This document shows positions 47,116 through 59,605 of a stretch of 64,000 bases of DNA, one piece after another. The translations under genes were made by a program, and so were the position numbers. Numbering within the stretch: the stretch's first letter is position 1; each line of letters starts with the position of its first letter. The stretch covers positions 61,234,228-61,298,227 of the forward strand of contig NW_023605083.1 of the NCBI RefSeq assembly GCF_014898055.3, written 5' to 3'. The notes under the pieces were generated by a model that saw only the letters and a program-made list of their open reading frames with translations, was not told the origin of the DNA and did not search any database. This DNA comes from Talpa occidentalis. Taxonomy: Eukaryota > Chordata > Mammalia > Eulipotyphla > Talpidae.

Positions 47116-49659
47116 CTGTGTATGACTCAGAGGCACAGGTTAGCTTCTTAAGATGTCACCACACCACACCCACCACCAAGGCACCTGCAGTCCTTCACCG
47201 TAGTCTATTGGGCACCTCCCCGTTTTAATCCTCACCTTCCTTCTCTCCCTTTGGTACTCTCAATTTTACAGTCAGATTTGGGTGTGTTTTGGTTTGCCTT
47301 TCTCTGTTCCTTTGTTTTGTTTCTCTGTATTCCACATGGGTGAAATCAATTGGTACAGTCAGAACTTTTCTATAAAGGTATGAAACATACTCCTAGGTAT
47401 ATTTCAGCTTTGCTACAATTGAAAATGAGAGCTCACTAATTATTACATTTGCACTAATTGTCCAGTACTAGGTAGTAGTAAAATTACCTGACTTCAGGTT
47501 ATTTCTGCCTCTGGCCCTTTTGCTGAATTCTCTTATTAACTGAACTTCACTTGCATTTTAAGAAGATAATCACATGAATTCTGTTTATTCCTTTGCGACA
47601 AATTATTCCTTATTTTGTTTTCTTGGCTTAATGCATTGGTAAGGTCTCTAGAATGACACTGAATATTATTAGCACTCATCCTTATTTCCAAAGTGTGTAG
47701 ATTATCTAATGTTCAACACTTAGTGTTGGTTTCTGACAAATTCAGCTTATCAGGTTTAGATCAGTCCTCCTCTTAGCCTAGTAAGAATCTTGCAAGATTA
47801 ATGCGATTTATTCTCAGCAAATACACGCTATTTCATCCAAGTGAAGATGGCTTCCTTTACTAAGTGCTTAAAAAAGAATGTTCTCAAACTTCCCTTGGTA
47901 TCACCCAGGCTTATCAGTTTTTCTAAATTTCTTTTTGAGAAACAGTATGACATTTCCGTGTGTGTTCCTCTGGCATTTCTCCAAGATGCCCAAGTTTTTC
48001 AGTGTCCCAGTGCTGACTCAGCAGTGACATATGCAAATCTGTCAGTGTTCTCAAGACCATTTTTCGGAACCTGAAGACTCCAGCTAATCATAAAGCAATA
48101 ACATCTTGCTGACTATCACCTCTTATCTTGGACTTCAATCTCGCTTTCTTTGTTCTTTTTACCTTCAGCAGTTAGTACACTGATGAGAAAAAGAAAAGCA
48201 AAACAGAAGTTGAGCAGCCCCGCTGTCCTGTATAATCTCACATACCATCTCAAGAACGACTGTTACTAAATCATCCGTCGTTTGGTTCCAACTCAGGCAC
48301 GCATCTACAAAATTTAAAGGTCCTTAAAAAAAAAAGTTCTATGCCTTTTGTTGCACTTTCCTTCTCTTTAAAATACTGTTTTTCAATTACGGGCACTTAA
48401 AGACGATCTCTTTCAGATTATCTATGACATACTCATAGCCCATGTGGAAAAAAATTCCCTTTTGCATCTTTTTTAGAGTTTTGAAATCTAATTGTCTAAA
48501 GATTAGCATACATGCAGGATTGAGCCCCGAATTCCACTCATTTCATATTAATGATTCCAAGACATCAGGGCCATTTTCTCCCAAGGTTCTTGCCACACAT
48601 TTATAACCTAGTCTTCCTTGCTGACCAGAATTAATTACAGTAAAATCAGCAGTGTTTCTTCTATCTTCCAAACAACCGAATCACCAGCCAAGAAGGCAAG
48701 AAATCAACAGATGCTCTGCTTTTAACTCAGTGCCAATGTTTGGATGGCCAAGAAACCCCCAGAGGTATTACACTAGCTTGAAGTCTTAGGAAAACACACT
48801 GCATGCCCTCCATCCAGAGTCTTCTGGCATATTTTTTCTTTTTCTTTTTTTTTTTTTAATAAGGGAAAGTGTGAATACAGTCCCCACTACCACAAATTAT
48901 GTAGTCAGGTTTCTCACATTTGGGGAAATTGCAGGGGCCAGCACACCAGGAAAGCAAAGGGCAAACCACCCTGAGAAAACCACCTTCACCATCCCAGCAC
49001 TGCCCCACCCCCAACCCACGCAAGTACGTCTGGATTGCTCACTGCACACTTAGGATGTGCTGCTTAATGTCAGAATCACTCTGCCTGTGGCACTTGTCTC
49101 AACTCCAGAGCAGGGCTCCTGGAGAAGGTGTAGCTTTTGAGTAGCCCACACAACACTCAAGGTCTCTAACCACCTTCCAGAGGAGTCTGCTTGGGACAAA
49201 CTGGCTTTTGCTTTACTTTTAGCCCACTGGGGGACAAGCCTGTATTTCTAATCAGAACTAAAGCATCCAGATATGTTCACAAATATCTCAGTGGAGCTTT
49301 CCAAATGATGGCTTCAGCAGGGTAGCAAGTGTTGAACTTTTTATTCTCTCAGTCCCTGGAGCAAGTAGACAGGCCCTGGGAGCTTAGAGCCTCCAGCCGC
49401 TTGTCTGCTCACCCTAATGTGCTATATAAATTGGCTATGTGTGCCAAGGATGAGAAAAAATTGGGGAGCATTGCCACAAGTTCACATCCTGTCCACTGGC
49501 CTAGCACTGTGGCTCTCCAACTGGAACTCTTTTAGCAGAATCTACTCAATTACCACGCTTTCAGAGCAGATGGTGTCAGGCAGAATCATAGCTCCTGACT
49601 GAACACTAATGCATAAACATGTTCTCTAAATACTCACAGAGGAAAAAACCCAAAAGCTA

Positions 49660-49870
49660 ATGTTTTTGAGTGTCATACACTGTGCCATCTATTTATTTAC
49701 TGAATATTCCAAAAACCATTTGAAGATGGGACGATTATTAGCCTTATTTTATAGATAAGGAAACAGAAAGAGACTCCTTACTTTCCCCAAAGTCTAAGAG
49801 TTAGTAAATAGCAGAGCTCGGTGGGATTTGAACCCAGGCAATCTGGCTCAAGAGCCCTGTCCTCTCTAAA
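49660..49870 (+). mobile_element. MIR element
   Basis: 'ttttatagataaggaaacag', 'ttagtaaatagcagagctcg' and 'ggatttgaacccaggcaatc' in MIR order. A SINE inserted at its 3' edge (49883). Confidence 0.75.
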
Positions 49871-49882
49871 GGGGTAGCAGAG

Positions 49883-50159
49883 AGCCTCCCTGGCGGCGCA
49901 GCGGGTTGAGTGCAGCGCTGTGAAGCTGTCCGCAGCCTCTGCAGAGCGGGTTCAATTCCCGGCCGGCCAGGGTGAGTCCCACACGGCGTGGCAGACTTCT
50001 CCTGTCTCGCCCACTGCTCCCCTCAGCAATGTTTTCAGTCGTCTGCCTGTTCTGCTCCCCACTCTCTGGTGAATCCTCTCACCCTCCTGCGCCTCTGACC
50101 TATACCCCAGCTCTTGTATAAAAATAAATGAATCTTTAAAATAATATTAAAAATAAAAT
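49883..50159 (+). mobile_element. tRNA-derived SINE, older subfamily, perfect target duplication
   Basis: Flanked by aaaggggtagcagaga at 49868-49883 and 50160-50175, identical over 16 bp. Head AGCCTCCCTGGCGGCGCAGC. It retains the (AATA)-type tail, degraded to ataatattaaaaataaaata. Confidence 0.93.
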
Positions 50160-50230
50160 AAAGGGGTAGCAGAGACACTGCTTTGTCATGTGGGTGAAAG
50201 CAGCAGTGTAACAATGAAAAGAACTGGCTG

Positions 50231-50479
50231 TGCCTCCGTGGTGGCGCAGGGGTTAAGCACAGCACTATCAAGCTGCCATCGACCAGGGAGCAACCCACAA
50301 GGCACAGCAGACCCCTCCCACCTCGCTCATGCTCCCCACAGCAGTGTATTTCAGCACATCTGCCTTTTCTGCTCCCCACTCTGTCTCTGGTGAATCCTCT
50401 CACCTCCACCCACACCCCCGCCCCCCAACTTTCACCCCAGTTCTTGTATGCATAAATAAATAAATCTTAAAATAAAAAA
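50231..50479 (+). mobile_element. tRNA-derived SINE, internally deleted
   Basis: Head TGCCTCCGTGGTGGCGCAGG. About 30 bp covering the box-B region is missing: 'aagctgcca' joins directly to 'tcgaccagggagcaaccc', so the internal polymerase III promoter is broken. Target duplication is approximate (aaaagaactggctg against aaaagaacactggctg). It lies about 70 bp after the previous SINE in the same orientation. Confidence 0.9.
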
Positions 50480-53239
50480 GAAAAGAACACTGGCTGGCAC
50501 TTTGCTTTGGCTTTGCTGCTGCCAAGCTAGGCAATCTTAGGTATAATTCACTTAGCAGTGCCCCATTTGGGGGCAAACATTTATAAAGCATTTCTATGCC
50601 AGGAATTACAGCTCAATGAAATAATCTGATCTCTGCCTTGTCCGATTCAGAGATGAGAGGAGCTGCATTTACTCATCATTGTTTCCAGGATACCTGTCAC
50701 TTTATTTCAACTTTAATTTAGTAGACACTAAACAGAGGGTCATTAGAACAACACATTGCTACAAGTTCCTATTTAATTCAGTGCAAGCATAACATCTAGC
50801 GGGAAATAAGGATATTGCAAAATTGTACCTTTTCCATAATAGGTTTGAAAAGAAAATTATATCAACATCTTAGAAATGTGACACATTACAAATGTTAGGT
50901 CTATTAATTAGAGATGATTTCTTATGGTAACGTGGTGGGTTTTTCTTTTAAGAGATTAGAAAGAAGAGATGACTCTACCTCATTTTTCTCTTGCCTGAAA
51001 AGGTCAAATTTACATTTTTGGGTAGGGTTAAGATTTCTTTCTACAGATTAATAGGCATAAGGAAAAACTTCCAATTTGTATTTCTTTTGAGATATGTTCC
51101 AATCAACCAACCTGGGACAGCTTTATTCTATTGTTAGCACAGGTACTGTCTGAATTCACACCAGGTCAAGAGCTGCTGTTGTGCATATTCACTATCTGCA
51201 CCCACAGGTGGCATCTTCCTCAACATCAATGCCCAGTGCCTATTATGGTGCCTGGCACAAAGCAGTAGCACAGTAAATGTTTGCTGAATGAATGCTATAG
51301 CACATTAAATTTATTTCTTATCAAGCGTCTACTCATAAAATTTCACTTTGCTTATGAATGCCACAATTTAATGATGTCCCTAATATTAAGTAGTCTCCAA
51401 AACTGTAGAGTACACTATTCTACATTTTAAGGAGTGGTGAGTGCCTTTTCAGTTTTGGCAGGTAGCTGAGTCTGTTTCATCTAAGTTATAACAGGACATG
51501 TGCCTTCACCCTTGAGTTTGGACTTTTCCTGCTATCCAATGATTTCAATGAATGTCTGCATGCATGTGAGCAGGCCTTCAACATTTCCTGCCATGAGATC
51601 CATTGTATCCTGATGTTATTTCTGCTAACGATCACAGTGGTTTTTTAATTGTATGTGAGGCCTGGAAATGCTGATTTGCCACGTGAGACTTAGGGCTCTG
51701 GAATTTTGCATTGAGATCTAGGATTTTAGAAATTCCAGATCAATTTCAGAACCTGAGCCCAAAGAATAAATATTTGATGAGTTCATTTTGGCACAGCAGC
51801 TCATGACTAAGAGTTTATTCAATCTCTCTGCTGCCTTAAAAAATACTGACACAAATATAGTTGTTTTCCTTTATCACGTCACCTCCAATAAATCCAACAG
51901 TGTTTCCTCTTCTTGGTTTCTTACAGATTTTTCTGGTCTCTTATTTCTGCATTCCAGTGTCCACTTTTAGCCTTAGATGAAGATTCCTTTTCACTGGGTA
52001 ACAGCAGTAACAGACTTGCTCCTAGCCACTGCTCTAACTGCTTCCCCACAGTGTCACATGGGGGCCCGCAAGGAACATGAAGGCAATATACTCATTGCCA
52101 AGAAAGCACAGCTGCTAGTGTGTAAAGTAATGTCTAAAACGCCGGTCCTTTATCATCTTTTGCACTTTCCAAGAGTGATGGCAGACTTGGGCATGAGCTC
52201 AGAGTGTTATTTTTCCACTCCGCAGACACCATCCAACTCACCCAAATGAAGGAAATTATTATTCATTCCAGACTGAAGTTCAGGGTGGATGAATAAAATG
52301 CACGTTCTCCTAAGGCAGGTTTTAGACATTCTAATTGCACAAGATCCCAGTGTAAGCGAGAGCTAGAGCAGAACACCATGAATCCTGCATAAGGATTCAT
52401 CTATTTTGGTTTTCACAAGTGCTTATAAATCTCCTCAAATGTCCTTCTCTCACTGCTCCCCAATTCTTTTAGGTTTTTCAGGCTCTTCTACTATAAACAT
52501 ACATAGCCCCTGGAACCACACCCTGGGCCTAATTTTAAGGGCGTGTTTAATTGCTTTTAACGCAGAGAGAGCATCCATTATTCAGCCCCAGAATGTGGCT
52601 GGTTGAGCCCTTTGCAGAGAAACAGCTCTTGTTTTTGAGGTCTCAGCTGCAGAGAGCGCATGTTTAAACCATTCGCCATTCAGGAGGGGACCAGTAGGTA
52701 GGTTTCTGTGGGTTTCTTAGAACATGAGCCTATGTAGATATTCCTCTAATTATTCTAACCTTTTCAGTGGCTTTCTGAGACTACAACAGTTTGATATTTT
52801 TAATTCTTCAGTCTTTCTTTCAGTAAACCACTGGTAACTCTTGGGATGTGGCTATAGTTTCAGATCTGACATATTATCGTTTTATAACAAATCTGTCCTT
52901 CCCTGATCAAATATACCAGAGAAATTCATAATGTGTCTGGGTGGGTATTTGAGAAGTTTGAGTGGGAAGTTCTCAATAAACTTTCAAACAGGAAAGGGCA
53001 CATGGGTATTAGAATCAGTCCCTGACCCTGGCTATCTTTATGCTGCTCACATTGCTTTTTCAGAGCTCCAGTACAGGGTATCACACTGATGGTTACCTGA
53101 ACTTCTGGAAATTGGCTTTCAAAAACTGTCAGGTAAGTATCAATTCTTCCCAGCTTTTCCTTTCTTCACTATGAAAAAGGCTAAGATGACATGATAAATT
53201 TTACTTCAGCACCCTGATCTTTCTTAAAGAGCATGACTC

Positions 53240-53830
53240 AGGAAAAGATGGATCACAGAAAACAAGTAACAAACAGGGCTAGGATGAAAAGTGTGCAACT
53301 TTGTGCAGAGAGAAAAGCAATTAAAACACAAATACTGGTTTTGCCCATCAGACTAATAAGGGCTTTAAAGAGCTAGCTGAAGCTATGAGCTTGCATCTTG
53401 TGGGATCACAGAGCCACTGTCAAATCGCTGAGGGAGGAGCAAGTGAATGGGCAGATTATATCTGGAGGTTATTTCACTAGGCAATATCCAAAGTAAATAT
53501 GCACATACCTTTTAATACAGTTACTCCACTTGTAGGGAATTTAATCTCAGATTTCTTTAAGTGCATGATCACAACATACAAGGACAGCAAGAAAATTGTA
53601 ATTTCAGAGATTCAGGGAGCCTAAATGTCCCTCTGTATTGATTGGTTAAATACACACACATGTGCATTATACACTGAACAGCTCTAGATTGACAACACCG
53701 CTACCAGTTTGTCTCTGAGGATACCTAGGGAATTCTGAAAAAGGACAGAAAGAAAAAGCAGCTTTTACGATAACTGTGTTTGAATTTTTACCAATGTCCT
53801 GTATTATTTTTAAAAAGTAAAAAAGCACAG
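53240..53830 (+). mobile_element. L1 3'-end relic
   Basis: The order 'tttaatacagttactccact', 'aaatgtccctctgtattgat' and 'gtgcattatacactgaacag', followed by an A-rich end, resembles an old L1M 3' UTR. It is more diverged than the 44.4-kb copy. Confidence 0.5.
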
Positions 53831-54331
53831 TTTTTTTTTTTTAATGACTTTCTATTAGTGTCCTAATAGTTAAACTTCCTCTTTGTGTAAGATTAAATTC
53901 TAAGTTGCCAGATTGGAACTGAGCAGACACTTTGTTTCAATTCTCTAAACTTTTGAGTCTCAACCCTCCCAGAAGAATGGATTTCTGGTAGTTTCACCAG
54001 TTCCTTCCTCTATGCCAATTTTGTTATTTGCAGTTGGAAGCCACTATCCACATTCCACCTGGACATTTGCGTCCTACTAGTCTCAGACAGAAATATCATT
54101 TCTTTTTATCTCCTCTGAAAGATCCCCAGGGTGTTTTTGCTCTTAGCTTGTTAGGGCCCCAGAGGCATGTCTTTTTGTATTATGTTACCCTCTTTGGCCT
54201 CATCTCTCCTTTGGAAGCCCAGAGCTAAACTTAGCCCTCCACCCTCCAGGCATCAGATACACCCATCCTTGAGCTAGACTTTGAATCTCCTTGTCCTGTT
54301 TCTCAGTCTTAACTCTCAAAGTTGCTACCAC

Positions 54332-54558
54332 TTAACCCCTTGCACTCCGCTGTCCCCTCTCAGGGGACATCGGAATTCTAGCATATCACTCGGATGTCCC
54401 CTCTCAGGGGACATTGCAATTTATTAGTGATTACGGGGAATTGAGGTTATTTCAACGCAACTTTTTGAGACATGCATGTTTCCCTGAAGTTTTATCTTGA
54501 AATGGCACAAGAAATTAAATCAAAATATCGTAAAATGGTTCGGAGTGCAAAGGGTTAA
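54332..54558 (+). mobile_element. piggyBac-type MITE with TTAA target duplication
   Basis: A 219-bp element (54336-54554) bounded by CCCCTTGCACTCCG and its exact complement CGGAGTGCAAAGGG at the other end apart from one base, with TTAA directly outside on both sides. Near the left end, TGTCCCCTCTCAGGGGACA, a self-complementary word, occurs twice (54351-54369 and 54395-54413). There is no coding capacity. TTAA flanks and CCYT-type ends are the hallmark of piggyBac elements. The strand is arbitrary. Confidence 0.85.
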
Positions 54559-56547
54559 TAATTGCTACCAGCTAGCATCCAACAAAGCAGTAAGTGTCAC
54601 TTAATTCTTGCAACAGAAATTGTTAAATTCTATTCTAGAAAAAGAGGTAAAGAGGTAAGAACAGACCAAACTTTGCTAGGGAGTAGCAAAGTTGGAATTC
54701 AGAGTCCGCATTTTACCTAATCAGAGAACTGTAGGTTTTGTCGCCAACAAAATCGCAACTGCACCCCGGATTCTGCACCCTGGATTCTGCAGTCCTTCTC
54801 TCATCCAGCTTGCAGTCCCCTGCCATTGTGCTTCTGCCAAATTCCACCTGCCTCCCCACCATGGCTCTATCTCAACATGGGTCACTAGATTAGGGGTTCA
54901 CATTCCCTGTCCTTTCCCTAGCAATGGGAATTCATTAGCCTTTACATCTAGAGGGGGAGCAGGACCATGAGGAAAGAAGTTAAATTAGCCATACAAAGAA
55001 ACCCTAGAATTCCTATATTCTTCTGCTCCACTGAGACTAAGGAAGTGAAGAACTATGTTGGGGAGACAGATCGAGCTACTTAAGATGATGAATCTACCCA
55101 TTTACTTTTTGACAGCAAGCCTACTTAAAAAAACAAAAAAGTTAGCCTCTACTAAGAATTAAAATTGAGTCACAAACATAACCAGATGGGAAGCTGTGCT
55201 TTTCTAAAGTGATGTCCCATACTATACCTGCCTGACTCTCCTGGGGTGACTCTTGAAATGAAGGTTCTTAGGTTGCACCTGTAACCATTTAAACAGTCTA
55301 GAATCGCTACTTTCAATTGGCTGTGGAAGCCAGCTTTCTTTGGCTCCCTAATTTTGGGGAGAAGCGGGTCTAGCTGCAGAATTATTGATAATTTCTTTTT
55401 TGCAGACGTTCTACTGTCAGAATGCACATTTGTTTCACCTTTCAGATACTCCCAGGACTTAAAATATGCCTTTTTGTGCAAAGAAACTGCTCTTCCTTAA
55501 CAGCAGTATGCACTTTCTCTACCTTTGCCCCATTACATCACTTTGGCATTTGCTGGTTGCCTCCTGCAGTGAAATGGCGGAAGCAAATCATCCTAAGCCC
55601 ACCTAGGGCATTTATCTGGTAATTCTGGAACTTTCAATCGATCAAGGAATTGATTTTCAAGCCAGGCTTGGGAAACATTGATCCAAAGGGATCAATATGG
55701 CTGCAAAGGGAGTTCTCTGATGAGCTCAGATCCTAAAGGACTAGTTAAAAGCCGGAAAGTCAAGGACAACAAAAAGGATCTATCATTAGTTGTGTTTAGT
55801 GAAGGATCCAGGAGGCTGGAGTCATTGACCTGGAAGGATGGGGCAATATAAACTGGCAGGGAAAACAAGGAAGGACTCCACACTGTCCTTCTCCCTCAGT
55901 CTCTGCCATCAAGGACCATTTTCACTGGAAATGGTAGACCAAGAAACGAAACAGGCAAAAGGGTTTTTTTGAACAGCAGCGCAATTAATTCCCGGGTATG
56001 ACTTCAAGATTTCCAGTCCCGAAGAATTACAGTCAATCTGACAACACTGTCAATTCACTGTTAGATATTTTCTGAAGGACCACAGAAAAATAATGGATGA
56101 GACAAGAGCACAAGTCTCTGAGTTTCAAAAATGCAAAATGCTAATTTCATTAGTTATGGAATGGTGAGCTTGGTTTTGCTGGCAGGCGATATTCCAGAAG
56201 GAATAATTAGCTTGTGCGCTCTAAGAAGGAGCAGTGGTTTACTTCAAACAAGAATGATTCACAAAGAAAAAAATGCTCAGTGTGCCCGCTCCTTTGCAAA
56301 GGGGGCTGTTGTTGAATAAAATGGCCAGGTGGACAGGGCTACTAGACTGCTGGAGGCTAAGATGTAGGCTGCTGAGCATGGCATGATCACAGGGGCAAGG
56401 GGGTGTAGGCGTGGGGGGTGAGGTGGGTATGAGGGGGAGTCACCAGCTCACTGGGCATGCTGAAGGGCAAGGCTACTAGACACTGGTGTGCAGGGGGTAT
56501 GATCAGTTCCTGGGCTGCTGGTGGCTTTCAAGTTCACAAGCTGATGT

Positions 56548-56595
56548 CAGAGTGGTGAACTCTGCTTCCAACAGAGTGGTGAACTCTGCTTCCAA
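56548..56595 (+). repeat. Two-copy 24-bp tandem duplication
   Basis: Two identical 24-bp units (56548-56571 and 56572-56595), each beginning cagagtggtgaactctgc. The surrounding 56.3-56.9 kb is GC-rich and of unknown origin. Confidence 0.97.
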
Positions 56596-57059
56596 TGAGT
56601 CTTGTGTGGCGATGCGGCTCGACAGGGCCCAGGTGGTGGAAGGACCAGCCTGGAGGGGCATTCCAGCAGAGGAGGCGGGACTTCCCACTTACCGGACATA
56701 ACCACGTGCAAGCTGCTCGGTGAGACCCTAAGCCTGAGTTGCTGGATCCACCCACCTGGCGGCGATCAGGAGGACCAAAGGAGCTGGCTCGTGCAGAGCG
56801 GGAAGCACACACCTGGCTACAGCCCCTGCATATTACCTTGGATCAATGTTAGTCTAGCGGGTACAGTCCTTGGTCCCGCCTAACAGCATACCAATGCCTC
56901 GAATAAGAACCCCTGAGGCATACTGAATAATACTCAGACGAAGCAGGTGAATACAGAACATACATGGTGATCAGGGCCTATTCCAAATGCAGTGCTCAGA
57001 CTGGATATGGCTGTTCAGGTACCTTACAACTATCTTAGAGATGATGCATCACTGTTACC

Positions 57060-57860
57060 TGCTAGATGTTTCCTTCAGTTCACTGAGCACCTGTTATCCC
57101 TCAGGTGCTGGGAGCAAAGGTGAGTGACACAAAGCTCACATGTAAGGCGTAAGCAGGCTCCAGAGGGCATGAACAAGAGCGGCATTGAATACATACCGGA
57201 TGATGTAAAAGGGAGGGGGTGGGGGATGGGATCTTCCTCCGTGGGTAGAACATAGAGGTGGCTACAGCCAGAGAGTCCCTGGGAGAAGACAGCATCTGAG
57301 CGGAGGCTTAAGGGATGAGCAGGAGTCGGACAGAGGGCATGGAAGTGATGGCTCTCTCCACAGAAGGCACAGCATTTGCAGAGGCACAGATGGAAGTTAA
57401 CAGCAGGGAATGGTGAATGCCAGGAACTACAAGCAGTTTGGTGTTGTAGGAGTTTAAACAGGAGGATGAGAAGTGGGGGTGGGGGGAGGGAAACGTGCTA
57501 GAGCAACAGGAAGGAAGCAGATAGCAGGGAATTCCCTTGAGAAGGCCCTGGACTGCTCGTGGGGGTGGTGGAGATATCTGGCAGATGTCAAGCACTGGAG
57601 TGACACGGTCAGGTGGTGTTTGCAAAAGATCCCTCACGAAGACTGTGAGGGGAGTAAGCTTGTCAGGAGAGACCACAGTCAGGCACACAGTAAGAGTGCT
57701 TCTCAGCCAGAGAAAAGATGCTGCGACCAGGTCAGTGTAGGAAAAGAGACACAGCAATGCACACACCAAAGAGGCAGAGTTGAGCAGACCAGGCCACAGG
57801 ATGTAAGTGGCAAGAAGCAGAAGAATGGTGCATGCAGTATAAATTCTCACCTGGGTAGAA
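57060..57860 (+). mobile_element. L2-like relic
   Basis: 'ctgggagcaaaggtgagtga', 'agaagacagcatctgagcgg' and 'ctggagtgacacggtcaggt' follow L2 order. A 222-codon antisense open frame over this region is therefore read as a chance frame. Confidence 0.5.
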
Positions 57861-58751
57861 AATGAGAGAAGCGGGGAAATGTTTTCTTTTTCTTTTTTTT
57901 CCTGTGAGAGGATAAATTTAATTTTCACCATGTGGGGTGAAAGGTATCTGTGGGATATACAAGTCTGAAAACCCACAGGAATAGTCTGGGGTAGAGATTA
58001 TAGCTTCAAAGTCAACATAAGAGGGTGAGAAGACCCATATTACACTCTGATAGGTGAGAAAAGGAGCAAGTCAAGCAAGGACCTGGGAAACACCAATACT
58101 GAACAGGAAGACAGAAGAAGTTGTCCCAAAGACCGCAGAAAAAGCCCAAGGGCTACAGAATCAGGTATCACAGAAACCAAGAGGAGAGAAGTTCAAGTTC
58201 AAGAAGTTCAGTATTTCTCTACTGTAAATGCAGCAGAGAAAGGTCCACGATACTGAGGACCGAAAACTGTACACGTGCCATAACAATCTGGAGATCTTAA
58301 GCATGCAGACTGGTCAGACTTCTTGGTTGCAGAGAACTGAACCCACTCCAGTTCCTTTAAGCAGAGAGGTATTTCCCAGACAACCTCCAGGACGTCTCAA
58401 ACTCAGGTCTGGATGTCTTTCCGCCAGCACAGCAGTGGCCTCCAAGACAAAGACCCACACTCCCCACAGACTGCCAGGGGCGGCCCCACTGCCCCCATGC
58501 ACTCTGCTCAGCACCTGTGACCAGGTACAAGAACCTTCACCAGAGTTGCCCCAGATGAAGAAATGCCTCAGCTGCTGCACCCACAAGAGTCACTGTCCCC
58601 CAGAACAACCTCCAAGGATGAGCGTGCTCTGTGCCACCTAGTCAACGAGCTTGATTGTCTAAGAGCTCACTGCCCGTTATCTACATCTCTCACAAATGAC
58701 ACTTCTGCGCATCATAAAATGAAGATGGAGTCCAAAAACGCAAGAATAATC

Positions 58752-58757
58752 TTTATT
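58752..58757 (-). terminator. Candidate distal poly(A) signal AATAAA, short isoform
   Basis: A canonical AATAAA on the minus strand, followed about 15 bases downstream by a T-rich segment (gcgtttttgg). It is the last hexamer before sequence that looks intronic. Alternatives lie at 58813-58818 and 59600-59605. Confidence 0.5.
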
Positions 58758-59599
58758 CCTTAGAAACACATTTGTAAAAATATATCAATAAGATTAAAAG
58801 ACTCAGAACACATTTATTTCTATGCAGCATATACACTGAGGAGCAGAGCATCTATTAAGGTGGAGCACACCTGTAAACAAGTACCTTGGGGGCTTATAGG
58901 TCACCAACTTCACTTGGCAGGGTGTGCGGCTGAATCCCTCCTTCTGGATACATTTTTGAGTAACCAAGAATATCTATCTATCTCTCCAGTTCTAGCATAC
59001 ATTTTAAAAGGAGGCCTAAAATGGGCCAAATGATGATTACCTATATAAAAAAGGTGTCAGAATTGATTTCACAAAAACACTAAAGAAAAATATCTCAGTC
59101 CCATCTATGAAAAGAAAAAGGCTTGACTCATGGTTTGAAATGGGAGGGGGGGAATAAATACTGTGGGATGAATTCTACCCTAAAAGACAACAGGTTGATT
59201 TCCGGTTCTGCACGAAAATTGTGCAACGCCCCTCTCCTCTCCTATGCTACAGGACACTTTGGCACGACTTCATGAAAATCTCATATGCTTTGATTTGAGC
59301 CATAAACCCATTTCAGATTGCATGTCGCTGTTTAAAAGAGTAAAGTCTAAGCTAAAAACCAAACCTCAAATTCTACAAATTCTGACAGCGTATATTCATA
59401 ATCACATCTTCTGACATCACCAAGTTAGCAGCACCAATTGTGAAGACATTAAGAAATTATTCTTGAATTCGAGCAGCAAATTCTATCAAAATGGATGCTA
59501 TGCAATTTATGATTAGTAAAATCGCTAAACATCAAAGTGCTAAACTGCTTTAAGATCTGAAATTTAAAGTCTCCCAGTATGTACATAACAGTTATAGAC

Positions 59600-59605
59600 T
59601 TTATT
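59600..59605 (-). terminator. Candidate proximal poly(A) signal AATAAA, short isoform
   Basis: A canonical AATAAA on the minus strand about 640 nt after the short-form stop. It would give a shorter 3' UTR than the hexamer at 58752. I cannot tell from sequence which is used. Confidence 0.35.

Larger units (their letters stand above)
38373..58734. other. Largest intron (long isoform only): repeats, no further exon found
   Basis: No exon with coding similarity to the gene was found here, and the frame joins perfectly across it. From low to high coordinates it holds an L2-like antisense stretch (39.15-39.57 kb), an L2-like sense stretch (40.69-40.93 kb), a (GT)n run, two SINEs (41.9-42.6 kb), an (AT)n run, an L1 3' end (44.37-44.95 kb) and a hAT-like relic (44.95-45.06 kb). 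Further up are a possible LTR (46.7-47.1 kb), a MIR (49.66-49.87 kb), two adjacent SINEs (49.9-50.5 kb), an L1 3' end (53.2-53.8 kb), a piggyBac MITE (54.3-54.6 kb), a short tandem duplication (56.5 kb) and an L2 stretch (57.06-57.86 kb). I see nothing recognisable in 42.6-43.9, 47.2-48.8 and 50.7-53.2 kb. Confidence 0.6.

Noticed and set aside
57308..57976. 222-codon open frame on the minus strand
   Set aside because: It lies antisense to L2-like sequence, has no family likeness and no splice or start context. Low-complexity Pro/Leu composition suggests chance.
58228..58641. 137-codon plus-strand frame just past the short-isoform poly(A) signal
   Set aside because: Cys/Pro/Ser-rich with no likeness to a known family and no upstream promoter signal.
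2573..58734. A separate second gene for the long-form exons
   Set aside because: There is no first exon or CpG-island promoter between 38.4 and 58.7 kb, and the exons join the 62.1-kb exon in frame with the remembered EPB41L4B order.
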